15,919 bases of DNA from Oceanococcus sp051252075 (GTDB lineage Bacteria > Pseudomonadota > Gammaproteobacteria > Nevskiales > Oceanococcaceae). The number at the start of each line of letters is the position of its first letter. The stretch's first letter is position 1. Of this stretch, positions 14,057 through 15,919 are shown one piece after another. Under the pieces are notes generated by a model. The model did not search any database. It was not told where the DNA came from and saw nothing but the letters and a program-made list of their open reading frames with translations. The position numbers and the translations under genes are program-made. The DNA is taken from positions 1-15,919 of the forward strand of contig JBPOFU010000064.1 of assembly GCA_051252075.1 (NCBI GenBank), written 5' to 3'.

Positions 14057-15055
14057 ATGACCGGCAATTCACCGTCAACCGCAGATCGCCTACGCGATGA
14101 AGCGATAGAAGACTTGGGCCTGCAAGATTTGGTTGATGACTCGACATTTCATCGCGTTGTCCAGATCGCAAGCACAGCACTACTCTCCGAGAACGTTGCT
14201 TTTTCGGTCCTCTATAAACAGCAGCAGGTCTATTTGGCATCGCGTGGCGTGCCACTGAAGTCGCTACCACGCGAACAAGCGCTGTGCTCAGAAACAACTC
14301 AGCATGCGCGAGCACTGTTGTTAAGTGATGCACGCGAATCTGAATTTCGAGCACACCCAGGTGTAGCAACTGAAGCAGGTGTGCGCTTCTATGCTGGCAT
14401 TCCCGTGCGCGCGCCTTGCGGGGAAACCATAGGGTCGTTTTGTTTGTACGGTTTTGAACCGCGCAAACTGAGCTTGCCTGAGCAGCGCATGTTGGGAGAG
14501 TGTGCAGGCCTCATTGAAGACTCGTTGTATCTGCGTGGGCTGGCAGCACGAGATGCCTTAACCGGCTTACTGAACCGGCGAGAATTTGATATTCGCTACA
14601 AAGCGGAATATGAACGCGCTTTGCGCGACCGCACCGACATCAGCTTAGCCATAGTCGACATTGATCATTTCAAGATGCTCAACGACAAGCTCGGTCACCA
14701 AACGGGTGATGCGGCATTGATACAGGTCGCCCGGACCTTGGAAAAATATGTACGCGGTGATCGCGATTCTGCATTCCGAATTGGCGGTGAAGAATTTGCC
14801 TTGATCCTTCCCGGCATGCCGGCTGAACAGGCGCATAATCGTCTCGACCTTATTCGTCAAGCTCTAATTGAACAGCGCATTAGCAACCCGACTGCACCGG
14901 CTGAAATATTGTCTTTCTCTGCTGGCATCAGCAGCAATGCGCCAGGTCGGGAATCAGTATCGGCACGCGCACTCTACCGACTCGCTGATGACGCTTTGTA
15001 TCAAGCAAAAGCAAACGGTAGAAACCAAGTCATGATCGCAAACCACGCCCACTAG
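14057..15055 (+). CDS. GAF-GGDEF diguanylate cyclase
   Basis: A 332-residue cytoplasmic protein. The N-terminal GAF-like sensor spans about 22-160, with FYAGIPVRAPCGETIGSFCLYG at 111-132 as the typical GAF core. A GGDEF domain spans 163-330. DALTGLLNRREFD opens the domain. Asp201 (VDIDHF) and Asn209-Asp210 bind metal and guanine, and the signature is GGEEF (243-247), an active variant, so c-di-GMP synthesis is predicted. The RxxD product-inhibition site is not in register: the residue nine before the signature is Gly, within VRGDRDSAFRI. I infer no canonical I-site feedback. The ligand or oxidation state sensed by the GAF domain is unknown. It follows the mepA-like gene by 34 bp, suggesting co-transcription of cell-wall remodelling and signalling. 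Confidence 0.92.
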   Translation: MTGNSPSTADRLRDEAIEDLGLQDLVDDSTFHRVVQIASTALLSENVAFSVLYKQQQVYLASRGVPLKSLPREQALCSETTQHARALLLSDARESEFRAHPGVATEAGVRFYAGIPVRAPCGETIGSFCLYGFEPRKLSLPEQRMLGECAGLIEDSLYLRGLAARDALTGLLNRREFDIRYKAEYERALRDRTDISLAIVDIDHFKMLNDKLGHQTGDAALIQVARTLEKYVRGDRDSAFRIGGEEFALILPGMPAEQAHNRLDLIRQALIEQRISNPTAPAEILSFSAGISSNAPGRESVSARALYRLADDALYQAKANGRNQVMIANHAH

Positions 15056-15101
15056 GTTTGATCGAGTACGGCGACTCTAGCCCGACCTCATGAACGTATA
15101 A

Positions 15102-15153
15102 CGATAGCCGGATGCCCTGCCAGGCAATGTGCAGAGCATCCGTACTGCTATCG
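15102..15153. terminator. Two-step stem-loop between convergent genes, probable bidirectional terminator
   Basis: CGATAGC (15102-15108) pairs with GCTATCG (15147-15153). Immediately inside, CGGATGC (15109-15115) pairs with GCATCCG (15136-15142), with only a 4-nt bulge (TACT) on one side. The 20-nt loop holds TGCC/GGCA (15118-15121, 15123-15126). That gives 14 perfect pairs between the end of the GAF-GGDEF gene and the end of the transporter gene. There is no long T-run, but its location at gene convergence supports a transcription stop or 3'-end stabilising structure for both mRNAs. Confidence 0.5.
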
Positions 15154-15157
15154 AAAC

Positions 15158-15919
15158 CTAGTTTTGCGAAGCTGCTGCCAAAGCGGCATCGCGCTTGCGG
15201 AAGAACCAAGAACCCAAGGCCGGCAACAAACAAATGGCACCAAACATGTTGACCAAAAACAGGAAGGCCAACAACAAGCCCATATCGGCTTGATACTTCA
15301 GATCCGACATCATCCAGGTCAATACACCCACAGACATGGTCGCTGCGGTGAACACGATGGCACTGCCACGATCACGCATGGACAAAGCAAAAGCTTTTTG
15401 GAAGCTCATTTTCGGATCGTGCATATAGTGCTGTATGCGTTCAAACAGGTAGATGCCATAGTCAACACCGACCCCCACACCAAGCGCTATCACTGGCAAG
15501 GTCGCCACTTTCAGACCGATATCCAGCATCGCCATCAACGCGTTACCCATCACTGTCACAGCAACGAGGGGCACCAGCACACAGATCAGCGCGGTCCAAG
15601 AACGGAAGGAGATCAGGCAGAACACCACCAAGGCTGCAAACAATGACAGCAGCATCTTGACCTCGGCACGCTTAACCTCTTCATTGGTTGCCGCCATCAC
15701 ACCCACATTACCGCTGGCCAAGCGCATGGTGACACCATCCACTGGGTTCTCTTCGATGAAATCTTTGATTTCATCAATGATGTGAGCAATGGTCGGACCT
15801 TCATGATTCTCAGTAAAAATCAGCACTTGAATGGCCCGGCAACCGTCGTTATTTAGACCCAAGCGTGGGTCAAAGGCCTTGGAGCCAGTCGACAAACCCG
15901 CCGAACTGCGCGGCAAAGC
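15158..15919 (-). CDS. RND/MMPL-family exporter, C-terminal part (truncated by window edge)
   Basis: The last roughly 250 residues of a large RND-superfamily membrane transporter; the reading frame runs open through the right edge, so the true start is outside the window. Visible parts are the end of the second periplasmic loop (GCRAIQVLIFTENHEGPTIA region) and five hydrophobic segments corresponding to the last transmembrane helices: LLSLFAALVVFCLISF, ALICVLVPLVAVTVMG, TLPVIALGVGVGVDYGIYLF, AIVFTAATMSVGVLTWMM and GLLLAFLFLVNMFGAICLLP. The GVGVDYGIYLFERIQ motif is characteristic of MMPL/HAE-3/HpnN-type lipid or hydrophobe transporters. The cargo is unknown; a lipid would fit the neighbourhood but is speculative. 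Confidence 0.88.
   Translation of the reverse strand, partial: ALPRSSAGLSTGSKAFDPRLGLNNDGCRAIQVLIFTENHEGPTIAHIIDEIKDFIEENPVDGVTMRLASGNVGVMAATNEEVKRAEVKMLLSLFAALVVFCLISFRSWTALICVLVPLVAVTVMGNALMAMLDIGLKVATLPVIALGVGVGVDYGIYLFERIQHYMHDPKMSFQKAFALSMRDRGSAIVFTAATMSVGVLTWMMSDLKYQADMGLLLAFLFLVNMFGAICLLPALGSWFFRKRDAALAAASQN

Noticed and set aside
1..15919. CRISPR array, insertion sequence or phage genes
   Set aside because: No regularly spaced direct repeats, no transposase, integrase or structural phage proteins were seen on either strand.

Overview
The window looks like the chromosome of a free-living, probably aquatic or marine, Gram-negative gammaproteobacterium. This is inferred from roughly half-GC coding sequence, a lipobox-type secreted lipoprotein, a MepA-type (M74) murein endopeptidase, several cyclic-di-GMP proteins, and an acyl-CoA side-chain degradation module of the kind found in steroid and lipid degraders. 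No species can be named from sequence alone. There are no tRNA or rRNA genes, no CRISPR array, and no recognisable transposase or phage gene.

Left third (1-5272, all minus strand): a CoA-ester catabolic cluster. In transcription order it encodes an 822-residue tandem type III (CaiB/BaiF) CoA-transferase, then a 265-bp gap with a long near-perfect inverted repeat, then a DUF35 zinc-ribbon/OB protein, a thiolase-fold protein and an alpha/beta-hydrolase. The last three are packed with 4-bp and 1-bp overlaps. A Shine-Dalgarno-like sequence after the hydrolase stop codon suggests the operon continues past the left edge. The thiolase-fold protein lacks the thiolase nucleophile. It carries two tyrosines 50 residues apart, as I recall for the Ltp2 steroid side-chain retro-aldolase, whose known partner is a DUF35 domain. 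The inferred logic is CoA activation or transfer, then retro-aldol chain shortening, then hydrolysis.

Middle (5492-9676, minus strand): a small degenerate GGDEF protein; a class I SAM methyltransferase and an FAD oxidoreductase (COG2907-like) that look like one lipid-modification unit; and a REC-EAL response regulator with an apparently intact phosphodiesterase site. Hairpins mark the boundaries between several of these units.

Right third (9780-15919): a very large secreted ceramidase-like lipoprotein (minus strand), divergent from a MepA-type endopeptidase and a GAF-GGEEF diguanylate cyclase (plus strand). These converge on the C-terminal part of an RND/MMPL-family transporter (minus strand, cut by the right edge) across a two-step stem-loop.

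Three proteins within 10 kb make, break or sense c-di-GMP, interspersed with envelope and lipid enzymes. The most unusual items are the three-way-junction inverted repeat at 2667-2772, the aldolase-like thiolase/DUF35 pair, and the tandem CoA-transferase whose N-terminal half lacks the catalytic aspartate.
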